From assembly GCA_003134435.1 (NCBI GenBank), contig PLBE01000222.1:1-41210 (forward strand): DNA of 41,210 bases. The letters are read 5' to 3'. The translations under genes and the position numbers were made by a program. The notes under the pieces were generated by a model. The model ran no database searches and had not been told where the DNA came from. It was given only the letters and a program-made list of their open reading frames with translations. Shown in pieces: positions 23,821 through 30,780 of this stretch (its first letter is position 1; each line of letters starts with the position of its first letter). The stretch is from Acidobacteriaceae bacterium (GTDB lineage Bacteria; Acidobacteriota; Terriglobia; Terriglobales; Acidobacteriaceae).

Positions 23821-24552
23821 CTACTCCGGCGGTTCGGCCTGCAGGCCGTCGCCGGGTGCGAGCGGCAAGTGGGCGGCCCCGCTGAGCGTGACGCGCTCCT
23901 GCAGGGAGAATGAGTTCCTGTACTGCTCGGAGTTGATGAGTTGGTCGCGCTGTTCGGGAGTCAGGTCGCGCATGTCGCGAATCGCCCGGTTGACGGCCTG
24001 ACGGCGGTCGGGTGACAACTGTTTGAACTGCTCAAAAAGCTGGCGCGCCCGCGTTTTCTGGTCGGGAGTCAGGTGCTCCCAGGTTTCCATCCGCTTAAGC
24101 ACACGCTCCTGCTGCTCCGGAGGCAGGCTGGAAAAGTGCTGCAACCGGTTCAGCAACTGGGCGCGCTGTTGCGGCGGGAGCTTGCGGAACTGCGCATCGT
24201 TTTCGAGGGCCCGGCGCTGCTGTTCGGGGGCCAGGTTTCGATACCGCTGGAGCCAGTTCCCGGCATGGCCGGGCTGGTTCTGTGGCGGATGCGTTTCGTT
24301 GGGTCGAATTTCGCCGGGACGCGCCGGGTTGGAATGGGCTTGTTTCTGAATCTGCCGCTGCCGCTCCTCCTGCTGACGTCGTTGCTGCTCGCGTTGTTGC
24401 TGCTGCTTGTTTTGCGGCTGCGGATGCCGCTGTGGTTGCGGATGCGGCTGTGGCGGATGCGGTGGCGGCGGGGTATGCCGCTGCTGGGCGAAAACCGGAG
24501 CCGACAGCAGGATTGCCGCCAGACAGCACACGACGATTCTCCGGCCCAACAT
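23821..24552 (-). CDS. Periplasmic DUF3106-family protein
   Basis: A 243-residue exported protein. Signal peptide: RRIVVCCLAAILLSAPVFAQ. Residues 22-95 are extremely Pro/His/Gln-rich. Residues 100-225 are repeated helical units with the pattern L-x-P-E/D-Q-R (NLAPEQQRRAL, SLPPEQQERVL, HLTPDQKTRAR, QLSPDRRQAVN, DLTPEQRDQL), typical of DUF3106 proteins. It is the last gene of the minus-strand sigma, anti-sigma, DUF3106 set, so it may be the envelope sensor or output of that system; this is inferred from gene order. The repeats suggest metal or polyanion binding, unproven. Confidence 0.8.
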   Translation of the reverse strand: MLGRRIVVCCLAAILLSAPVFAQQRHTPPPPHPPQPHPQPQRHPQPQNKQQQQREQQRRQQEERQRQIQKQAHSNPARPGEIRPNETHPPQNQPGHAGNWLQRYRNLAPEQQRRALENDAQFRKLPPQQRAQLLNRLQHFSSLPPEQQERVLKRMETWEHLTPDQKTRARQLFEQFKQLSPDRRQAVNRAIRDMRDLTPEQRDQLINSEQYRNSFSLQERVTLSGAAHLPLAPGDGLQAEPPE

Positions 24553-24651
24553 AGTTGTCCCTCGTGATGGCTCTTCGATTACCGTTTGCGAAACTTCCGC
24601 GAGACTATGGTTCGCGAATCTCTAAGCTTTGCGAATCTTCATCCCGGACCT

Positions 24652-25158
24652 TTAAGGATTCGCGGTTACGTCATCCTGCACCTGCAATTGGTCGAGCACA
24701 TCAAAATCGGCGTAGAGTTCGTCGTTCTTCTCCAGCGCCTGCAGATCGCCAACCGCGGTTCCTGGCTCTACCGGCAGAGCGAGGGCTGGAATTCCGGTCG
24801 GAATAACATCCGTCTGGTAGAGATACGACTTGCTGCCCACGCCAATGCCCAGAGCTCCGGCAAATAATACCGCCGCCAGCGACATGGCCCAAACCGGACG
24901 CCGCAGCCAACTGAACCATGCCGCTTGCGGGCGCGCCATTTCTTCGCGCAGGAGCGCCTGCAGGCGGGTGTCGAAATATGGTGAAGGCTCCGGCGCCTGC
25001 CATTCGTCGAGCAGCGCCATGGTTTTCTGCAATTCGCCGAGATGGGCGGCGCAGGCGGCACACGATGCCACGTGCTTCTCGACTTCCGGCGCCAGCGTGA
25101 CCGCTTCCATGCCGGCAGCCCAATCCGGCAACAGTTCGCGAATTTCATTGCAATTCAT
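24652..25158 (-). CDS. Zinc-finger anti-sigma factor (single membrane helix)
   Basis: A 168-residue membrane-anchored regulator. The N-terminal ZAS-type motif is visible: Cys3, then HVASCAACAAHL, giving the H-x3-C-x2-C zinc site that binds an ECF sigma factor. A membrane helix (AMSLAAVLFAGALGIGVG) lies near residues 88-108, followed by a periplasmic domain of about 55 residues. It is downstream of and co-directional with the sigma gene, 20 bp apart, as expected for a sigma/anti-sigma pair. Confidence 0.88.
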   Translation of the reverse strand: MNCNEIRELLPDWAAGMEAVTLAPEVEKHVASCAACAAHLGELQKTMALLDEWQAPEPSPYFDTRLQALLREEMARPQAAWFSWLRRPVWAMSLAAVLFAGALGIGVGSKSYLYQTDVIPTGIPALALPVEPGTAVGDLQALEKNDELYADFDVLDQLQVQDDVTANP

Positions 25159-25178
25159 ACTGCTATCCTCTACTTCCC

Positions 25179-26027
25179 TTACTTCCCTGAAACGAACTCT
25201 TTGAGCTGCTCGCGCAGCGTTTCGTAGGCGCGGAACAGCAATGACTTGGTGGCGGACTCGCTCAGTTTGAGCACGCCGGCGATCTGGCGGTAATCCATCT
25301 GCTGATACTTGTGCATGATGACCGCTACGCGCTGGCGCTCGGGCAACGAATTGACAACGTTGCGGATGGCTGCCAGCCGTTCCCGCTTTAATATCTGCTC
25401 TTCGGCCGAGAGCGCGTCATCGGCCAGATCGGGCGTGGTGCCCGTTTCCTGATCGGGCTCATCCAGGCGCACCGTGTTTTCCGCGCGCTCGTGCCGCGTA
25501 TCGCGCGCGTGGTTCACGGCGAGATTGGTCGCGATGCGATACAGCCAGGTCGTGAACTTCGCGCTCGGCTCGTAACTGGTGCGCGAGCGGTACACGCGCA
25601 GGAAAACTTCCTGCGCCAGTTCTTCCGCCGTCGAAGGGTTGTGGCACAGCCGGTACATGAAGCCAACCATCGGCCGGCGATACTTCTGTACGAGATACGC
25701 GAAGGCGGACTCATCGCCGGTCTTTACCCGCAGCATTACGTCGACGTCGGAAAAGGCGGTATCGGCGGTGACGGTGGAATCAGCCATGGTAACGGGCGCC
25801 GACGTGGACGACGAAGCTCCCGCAAACCCTGGCAGCGCTCGATCCAACAGTCCGCGATCCAGCAGTCCACGACCCAGCAGTTCGCGATCTATGGCCACGC
25901 TGCTCACATTGGTAGAAACCCCGTCCGCGGGAGAAAGTTGTGCGTTTTCAGGGCCGGGGAGGCGCGCGGAAGTGTTTTCCCGTGAATCAGTTAAAGGGCG
26001 AGCGTCGGGAGTGTCGGAAGCGGCCAT
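25179..26027 (-). CDS. ECF RNA polymerase sigma factor with long N-terminal extension
   Basis: A sigma-70 group 4 (ECF, RpoE-like) factor that directs RNA polymerase to stress promoters. Sigma region 2 is clear (AFAYLVQKYRRPMVGFMYRL, then AEELAQEVFLRVYRS and FTTWLYRIATNLAVNHARD), as is region 4 (LPERQRVAVIMHKYQQMDYR and LSESATKSLLFRAYETL). Total length from ATG 26027 is 282 residues; ordinary ECF factors are about 190. The extra 80-90 residues are low-complexity and contain three 15-bp repeats encoding LLGRG, LLDRG and LLDRA-type units. An internal ATG at 25787 would give a normal-sized protein, so the true start is uncertain. Confidence 0.88.
   Translation of the reverse strand: MAASDTPDARPLTDSRENTSARLPGPENAQLSPADGVSTNVSSVAIDRELLGRGLLDRGLLDRALPGFAGASSSTSAPVTMADSTVTADTAFSDVDVMLRVKTGDESAFAYLVQKYRRPMVGFMYRLCHNPSTAEELAQEVFLRVYRSRTSYEPSAKFTTWLYRIATNLAVNHARDTRHERAENTVRLDEPDQETGTTPDLADDALSAEEQILKRERLAAIRNVVNSLPERQRVAVIMHKYQQMDYRQIAGVLKLSESATKSLLFRAYETLREQLKEFVSGK
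25841..25885. repeat. Three tandem 15-bp repeats inside the sigma-factor 5' region
   Basis: Units gatccaacagtccgc, gatccagcagtccac and gacccagcagttcgc at 25841, 25856 and 25871. They are in frame in the proposed N-terminal extension, or would be leader sequence if the downstream start is used. Confidence 0.7.
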
Positions 26028-26119
26028 GCAAGGGCGTTGCAAAGAGGCTACCGGGAGCGGAGGAGGCGGTCAAGAGGCGGTGCGGAGGCGCTGCGGATGC
26101 CGGAAGGACTGGCACGATT

Positions 26120-26128
26120 TGCTACAAT
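26120..26128 (+). promoter_or_regulatory. Orphan extended -10 promoter, probably the ancestral tRNA-Val promoter
   Basis: TGC-TACAAT, an extended -10, lies 18 bp before the position where the truncated tRNA-Val copy starts (26147). With a start near 26135 it would give a 12-nt tRNA leader. The tRNA it should drive now lies 4.6 kb away, beyond the integrated element. Confidence 0.5.
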
Positions 26129-26130
26129 GA

Positions 26131-26868
26131 CAAAACCGCAGGCAAAGGGCGCATAACTCAGCGTCCAAGTCGCTACGCCGCTTCCTCGCATGGCTCGAAG
26201 AGATCCGCGTAGCGCCCCTCACCATCTCCAAATCAGTTCCCCGATTCCAGCAACCCGGCCCGCGCACCGTCATCGCTTCCGATCAAGAGCGCGAGACCCT
26301 ACTAGCCAACGCCAGCCCACGCATGTACATCTTCATCCTGCTTTGCGCGGACCTCGGCCTTCGCCACCGCACCGCCACCAAAATCACACCCCGCATGTAC
26401 GACCCTCGCAACCGCACCCTAACCTTCACCACCAAGGGCAACGTTCACCAGACTCTGCCCGTGACCGAAGAAATCGCCAGCATCCTCCGGGCACTTCCGT
26501 TGGATATCCCGCCGGACTTGCCCATCATCAACTACTTCAAATCGCCCAAGGGCGGCCACACCGGCAAAAACGCACGCCTCTCCCGCTCCTGGACAAAGCT
26601 AAAAGAGAAGTGCGGCGTCCGCGCCGAGCTTCGCGTCCACGACCTCCGCCGCACCAGCGCCGAAGAAATCTGGGACGCAACCAAAGACCTGCGCACCGTC
26701 CAAGCCCACCTTGGACACCGCAGCATTGCCACAACCGCCAGGTACCTCGCCAACCGCGTCGGTCTCGAAGAGAAATTTGCGTTCCCGGCGCTGGGCAGTG
26801 TGCCGCAGTCGTTGGTGATTGCTGGCGGAGTCGAGAATCTCGTAAGCAGGCGCCTGGCAGTGACCTAG
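26131..26868 (+). pseudogene. Tyrosine recombinase (integrase), C-terminal part split at the attachment site
   Basis: Open frame from 26131 (after TGA at 26128) to 26868, with no plausible start upstream. From 26164 it encodes SKSLRRFLAWLEEIRV, the end of a core-binding domain, then the full catalytic domain. With Met at 26323 as residue 1, the active-site residues are R14 (LGLRHR), K38 (TTKGN), H106 and R109 (HDLRR), H132 (LGHRS) and Tyr141 (TARYL). All six expected residues are intact, so the catalytic domain is not eroded. The N-terminal half is missing exactly at the 30-bp direct repeat, and the frame stays open through the repeat. A matching frame enters the other repeat copy at 30670-30810. 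Confidence 0.85.
26134..26163. repeat. Left attachment site (partial tRNA-Val copy)
   Basis: Thirty bases identical to 30781-30810. The flanking bases differ on both sides (A versus G before, T versus G after), so the repeat has sharp edges. It carries only the 5' 17 nt of the tRNA. Confidence 0.85.
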
Positions 26869-26886
26869 ATCGCGTCGGCGCGCCTT

Positions 26887-27246
26887 CCGGAGGTATTCGT
26901 CAATCTCTATGCCGCTCCGGAAAGGCGAATGCAACGCGCGATCGTCGCTCTGCGAGATGGCGCCCCACCTTACAGCGTCCAAGAACGCTTGGAGACGAGT
27001 GGGATCGTCAAAGCTCGTAGGGGCAGGTAGGGTAGACTTTTCGTGAATGGAGGTTCCTGGTTCGAGTTCCCAAACAACGTCCAGCTCCTCACCGAGACCA
27101 TCATCTTCAACCGAGGAAAGCTTAAGCAGGTGCGACGTAACTTCACCGGCGGTCGCGGGATTCACCGCCGACGGAACGATTTCCATAACAACGAAGGGGC
27201 GCTTGCGGACAACTACTAACTGACCGACCTCTGGGCACGAAACCAT
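26887..27246 (-). pseudogene. DISARM helicase DrmD-like gene, N-terminal remnant
   Basis: The first ~120 residues resemble the N-terminus of DrmD, the SNF2-like helicase of the DISARM anti-phage system: CPEVGQLVVVRKR, LSSVEDDGLGEELDVVWELE and LDAVRWGAISQSDDRALHSP, then FRSGIEIDEYL. In the family this is directly followed by the helicase Walker A region. Here similarity stops at EYL and the frame runs on antisense to the recombinase gene until 26599. More than 85 percent of a normal DrmD is therefore missing, with the break about 20 bp from the recombinase stop codon. No other DISARM gene (drmA, drmB, drmC, methylase) is present. The assignment rests on recalled family sequence. Confidence 0.65.
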
Positions 27247-27358
27247 AAAGTGTCTGCGTGAAAGCTATGTAGAGGGAGGGACAACCATTGTACATTTATC
27301 CTGCCTCAACTTCTCCATCGGAGGGCTTCACATCCGTTGGTTTTAGGGGAGGGGCGTT

Positions 27359-27379
27359 GCGGGGCGAGAACTGCCCCGC
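27359..27379. other. Hairpin in the 27247-27796 non-coding stretch
   Basis: GCGGGGC and GCCCCGC form a perfect 7-bp stem around a 7-nt loop. The rest of 27247-27796 holds one gene fragment (27461-27595) and the ribosome site of the secreted-protein gene; nothing else is recognisable. Confidence 0.4.
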
Positions 27380-27460
27380 CGGGGTGGGTGACTGGAAGAC
27401 CCATGGCATTTCTCGCATACAGGCAAGAGAAGACCCGCGCCAGCGAGGGTTTAGCGCTGG

Positions 27461-27595
27461 TCAGTACTCGCTGGGCAAGTGGATCACGTTGTTAGCGAAG
27501 TACAGCGTGATTTCATCCAGCGGAAAATCGGTATTCTCGATCTCCTTGGTGAACACGACGTTACCGTTGCCATCGTCGCACGTCAGCGTAGCGGT
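27461..27595 (-). pseudogene. Unidentified C-terminal gene fragment
   Basis: Minus-strand frame of 44 codons with a natural stop (complement at 27461-27463) and an in-frame stop at its upstream edge (27596-27598). The peptide contains LTCDDGNGNVVFTKEIEN and LYFANNVIHLPSEY, which has normal protein composition. No family recognised. It looks like the end of a broken gene on the same strand as the DrmD remnant. Confidence 0.4.
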
Positions 27596-27796
27596 TCAAT
27601 GACGACATGCTCGATGTCACGTTCGTGCTATAGCTGACCGGACGCTGATTTGTTAGCTTGAGTTTCTTCGGGCTTGCGTGTACTCCGAGCGGCGATCCAG
27701 TTGTACCGTCCTGGCGACGTTAACCCAAATAGTTGGATCGCGCGCAGCGGAGCGCCAGCTCCGGTGCGTAGCTCACGGGTTAAACGGAGGATGGCA

Positions 27797-28612
27797 ATGA
27801 AGCACTACGCTGTAGTTCCACTACCCCTGTTACTCGCCGCATGCTTTCTGTCGCCAATGGCGATGGCGCAGGACACATTTCGTCTTACCGTGCTCGGCTA
27901 CCAGTGGACGACGACGCATAACACAATGACGTTTACTTGGCCGGGGCATTCCAACACATCCTGCAACGGCAGCACCTACGTGAACGGGAACATCTCCAAC
28001 AACGGCGACATCTACGCAAACGGAACCAGCTCCAGTACGTGCTCAACCACGTTCACGCCGCCGTCCTCTCAAAATATCGACATCCGTAAGCCGGTCGTCT
28101 ATATCCTCGCCGAGTCGGACACGAGCCGCATGGTGATGACATGCACCCGCAACGTGCGTTGGAGTCAGTGCCACGCGCTGAACCCCGGTGCATTCCTTGG
28201 TCGTATCGAAAAGGGACACCTTGAAGTGCAAGCGACGTTGGGGAAGAAAGATGAGTGGATCAAGTTTGACGTAGTTCAGCAGACGGCCATCAGCGGAAAG
28301 TCAAGCAACGCCGCTACACCTGCATCTTCCGGCGACGGCACTATGTCTGCCGCGCGCGTTGTCGAAATGCTCAACTCCAGGTTCGTCGCCGACAAAGTTG
28401 TGGGCTACGCAGAAAGCGCCGGAGACACGCTGACCATCCACAGCGAGCGTGCCAGCGGGATGCGTTTCCACATGATGCTGGCCGACAAGCGAGAGTTGGA
28501 AACCTTACGAGCGGCGGGGTTCAAGACGGTGTTGTACACGAACGACGCCGATGTGAACCTCAAGGGCGACGTTGAGAGCGGGCGGATCGAAACGCAACAG
28601 GCGTCGAAATAG
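27797..28612 (+). CDS. Secreted protein of unknown function
   Basis: A 271-residue exported protein. Signal peptide: YAVVPLPLLLAACFLSPMAMA, cleaved probably before QDTF. The mature part begins with a beta-rich Ser/Thr/Asn segment and several Cys, and ends with an alpha/beta segment (VVEMLNSRFVADKVVGYAES, then ASGMRFHMMLADKRELETLR) suggestive of a small lipid- or peptide-binding domain. GGAGG at 27786-27790 lies six bases before ATG 27797, which I prefer over the ATG at 27791. It is the only apparently complete protein gene inside the element, and its length and frame are intact. Function unknown. Confidence 0.7.
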   Translation: MKHYAVVPLPLLLAACFLSPMAMAQDTFRLTVLGYQWTTTHNTMTFTWPGHSNTSCNGSTYVNGNISNNGDIYANGTSSSTCSTTFTPPSSQNIDIRKPVVYILAESDTSRMVMTCTRNVRWSQCHALNPGAFLGRIEKGHLEVQATLGKKDEWIKFDVVQQTAISGKSSNAATPASSGDGTMSAARVVEMLNSRFVADKVVGYAESAGDTLTIHSERASGMRFHMMLADKRELETLRAAGFKTVLYTNDADVNLKGDVESGRIETQQASK

Positions 28613-28800
28613 AAGACGAGCCGCAGCTCGATCTCGCGGGGATCGCCCGATTTAACGGATTGCTCAATAATGTCGCCTTGCCACTTAAACGTGTTGGGTG
28701 CATAAGACAGACCGTAGTCGTGTAGAACGTTGTAGCCGGCCTCCGTCACCCATGCCGGGTCCCTTCCCCCTTCCGGATCTATAAACACGTTTCCGTAGCT
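28606..28800 (-). pseudogene. Unidentified gene fragment
   Basis: Minus-strand frame with normal protein character: YGNVFIDPEGGRDPAWV, then EAGYNVLHDYGLSYAPNTF and SGDPREIELRLVFYF. It enters the 3' end of the secreted-protein gene without a stop of its own and has no start, so both ends are lost. Possibly part of the same broken gene as the fragment at 27461-27595; not proven. Confidence 0.4.
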
Positions 28801-28804
28801 GCTG

Positions 28805-29404
28805 ATGAAACTCCTGGCGCGCGACATGGAGATGTTCAGCCAACTGGGCATCGGACCCGAACTGCTGCAGCGTGCTCGGATAGAGCGAGTGGATGACGCG
28901 GAAGCCCGTTCACGATTCGGCCTTACCGGTTCTCGGACCATGGATCTATCTGGCATTGCGTTCCCGTACTTTGATCCGCTCACTGACCGTCGGCACACAG
29001 CGCGGGTCCGACGAGACAGGCCCGAGATCGAAAATGGCCAGCCGAAAAAGAAGTACATCTGTCCTTACGGCGACCGAAGGCATTTGTATTTGCTCCCCGG
29101 AGCCGGCAAATTAGTGAAGGATTCAAGCGTCCCGCTAGTCTTGGTCGAAGCAGAGAAGGGCGTCTTAGCGCTAACCGCATGGGCCGAGCGAGTTCAACGC
29201 CAGATTCTGGTGGCGGGACTGGGCGGCTGCTGGGGTTGGCGTGGACGCATCGGGAAAAGAGAAACAGCATACGGCGATAGAGTTGACGAAGTCGGACCCC
29301 TGCCGGAACTGATGACGATCTGTAGTCCTGGCCGCAAGGTAGTAATACTTCTCGATTCCAATGCGCGGACGAATGCCGCCGTGCAAGCTGCCCGCGCCGC
29401 GGGC
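28805..29404 (+). pseudogene. DUF3854 (TOPRIM/primase-associated) protein, 3'-truncated
   Basis: About 200 residues with the DUF3854 character found in plasmid, phage and island replication proteins: LSGIAFPYFDPLTDRRHTAR, KKYICPYGDRRHLYLLPGAG, PLVLVEAEKGVLALTAWAE, GLGGCWGWRGRIGK and KVVILLDSN, the last being the acidic TOPRIM-like strand. After residue ~200 the frame continues to 30118 but the sequence becomes low-complexity and passes through tandem repeats, so the true C-terminus has been lost. The ATG at 28805 may also be secondary. In an intact element this protein would help replicate or mobilise the circle, by analogy. Confidence 0.65.
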
Positions 29405-29558
29405 AGCCATAGCAGCAACAACCAGGACCACCACTGCCAGCCGAGAGAAACGCATCGGGGCCTATGTTACCCCAGACCGCCTCGCTACCAGGAAGCCGAG
29501 GCGCCCGCGCCGTCGATTACCGGAGTAATCGGGATCGCTGCCGTCCTGCACAAATCAT

Positions 29559-29711
29559 ACGAAAAGCAACGCCATCGTAGCCGAGCTCCTCGGCCTCAAG
29601 GAAAACACCGTCAAGGTGTACATGGGAAAAATCTTCGCCCGCCTCCGTTGCGACAGCCGCGTCACCCTGGCCATCCGCTACGAACGCGAACACCACGCCA
29701 ACCCAAAGTAG
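29559..29711 (+). pseudogene. Helix-turn-helix (LuxR-type) gene remnant
   Basis: In a frame different from the DUF3854 ORF, 50 codons ending in TAG encode NAIVAELLGLKENTVKVYMG then KIFARLRCDSR, the pattern of a LuxR-type DNA-binding helix pair. No start precedes it: TAA at 29526 closes the frame. It is probably the 3' end of a regulator joined here by a deletion. Confidence 0.5.
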
Positions 29712-29714
29712 TGT

Positions 29715-29876
29715 GGAGCGGACACCGGAGCCCGCTGCCCGCAAAACCCACGGAGCCCGCGCCCCGCTGCATCGTCGTCGTTCCCGGCAAAAAGAGGAGC
29801 GGACACCGGAGCCCGCTGCCCGCAAAACCCACGGAGCCCGCGCCCCGCTGCATCGTCGTCGTTCCCGGCAAAAAGA
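29715..29876. repeat. Tandem 81-bp duplication
   Basis: Two identical 81-bp units (29715-29795 and 29796-29876), followed by the first seven bases of a third copy before divergence. The period is a multiple of three. Identity without any mismatch indicates a recent duplication. Confidence 0.9.
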
Positions 29877-29880
29877 GGAG

Positions 29881-30300
29881 CGGCCCGCAAAAAACGCGGG
29901 CCGGTTGTCTGGGGGGCTCTGCCCCCGCGGCGCAACCCGTGCGCCACTCCCCCGTGCCGGCCGCTGGTGGCGCAAAGTCCGCGCCACCAGTCACCGCCAG
30001 CTCAGTACGCTGGCGTGCCTTTTGCGACGGCCGCAAAGAACGCGGCCGTAGCAAAAGCGGCCGTCGTCATTTGCAGCGGTCAAAGCAAAGCAACCCCAAC
30101 CCCACATCCAGCCGGTGACGTGGGCGGTTACCCGTAGCCGGGTCGCAAAGAGCGCGACCCGTCTACGGGCACCCACCGCCCCGACAGGCGGGCGCAAAAA
30201 CCGCGCCCGCAAAACAGGCAAAGCAACCCCAACCCCGCCGCGCTCGCTCCGATGGGACCCTGCGAGATGAAATCGGGGGGAAGGGGCGCGAAGAACGCGC
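29881..30300. repeat. Array of stem-loops with 7-nt A-rich loops and covarying stems
   Basis: Five perfect stems share a 7-nt loop of the form AAARNNC or AAAAANC. Stem arms and loops: 29881-29888/29896-29903 (loop AAAAAAC), 29964-29973/29981-29990 (AAAGTCC), 30027-30034/30042-30049 (AAAGAAC), 30139-30146/30154-30161 (AAAGAGC), 30188-30195/30203-30210 (AAAAACC). Stem sequences differ but pairing is kept, and all 5' arms end in GC. The third and fourth extend into longer stems (30020-30056; 30124-30180). Weaker hairpins lie at 29912-29926, 29929-29945 and 30286-30300. A 19-bp direct repeat GCAAAGCAACCCCAACCCC occurs at 30085 and 30218. No protein-like frame is evident. Confidence 0.8.
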
Positions 30301-30348
30301 ACGATTTCCTCTCGCACCCATCGCATCGAGCGCGGCAGACCTAGCCAG

Positions 30349-30376
30349 GTGAACAGCGAACAGCGAACGCCGCGCA
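30349..30376. repeat. Heptamer array (GCGAACA family) inside the element
   Basis: Units GTGAACA, GCGAACA, GCGAACG and CCGCGCA. This is the same heptamer family as the arrays at 3409, 15794 and 38510, so the integrated element carries it too. Confidence 0.65.
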
Positions 30377-30574
30377 GCCAAAAAAGACCACCCCCCCATC
30401 CCCCAACGTTCCACGCGGAACACGGCCGCCAGGGGACCCCCGAAACACCAAACTGAGCAAAACAGACCAACCAGAAAACAACGACCATGCCATCATCGAA
30501 CCCAGAAACAAGGGAACGCGCAGAAAGACCATCCGGGAGCCGGGCCGCGATCCGGCTCCCGAGTCCCACCCGCC

Positions 30575-30741
30575 GGACACCCACCCAGGACACCGCCGAC
30601 CGAGCGCCAAACTGCCAGCCGAACCCCCGCCAACGATCCGGCACAAAGCACCTAACCCAGGACACCACAGTGTCCAAAAGCGCTGGACACCATCACATTT
30701 CTGGGATAAATTGCAGGAGGAAGAAAGCCCGACCGGACACT
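30575..30741. promoter_or_regulatory. Cluster of GGACACC sites near the right attachment site
   Basis: GGACACC at 30575, 30588, 30660 and 30685, GGACACT at 30735, and an inverted AGTGTCC at 30669-30675, the last forming a palindrome with the 30660 copy. Repeated heptamers beside an attachment core are typical of arm-type binding sites for a tyrosine recombinase. Role inferred. Confidence 0.5.
30684..30712 (+). promoter_or_regulatory. Candidate promoter now driving tRNA-Val
   Basis: TGGACA (30684-30689), 17-bp spacer, TAAATT (30707-30712). It would start near 30719, about 75 nt before the mature tRNA. It lies within the element and could replace the original promoter left at 26120. Confidence 0.4.
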
Positions 30742-30780
30742 TCCACAGACACCAACCCGTTGCAAACACTGCAACGACCG

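Noticed and set aside
26028-26042. TTG start for the sigma factor at 26042
   Set aside because: An ATG lies five codons downstream and the TTG has no ribosome site.
26110-26124. Sigma-54-like TGGCAC...TTGC motif
   Set aside because: The GG and GC doublets are 8 bp apart, not 10, so it does not fit the -24/-12 spacing; the extended -10 reading is better.
29171-29455. Minus-strand frame beginning with a signal-peptide-like stretch
   Set aside because: It is antisense to the DUF3854 region and shows no domain after the first 20 residues; it could be a fragment but cannot be supported.
30085-30236. G-quadruplex or telomere-like GGGGTT repeats on the minus strand
   Set aside because: Each copy has only two G-runs, too few for an intramolecular quadruplex.
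29881-30300. CRISPR array or integron attC cluster
   Set aside because: Hairpin stems differ from each other and there are no repeat-spacer units; integron RYYYAAC and GTTRRRY boxes are absent.
29991-30677. Long minus-strand frame of 228 codons
   Set aside because: It runs through the stem-loop array and low-complexity GC-rich DNA; the product is Trp/Gly/Arg-rich without any motif.
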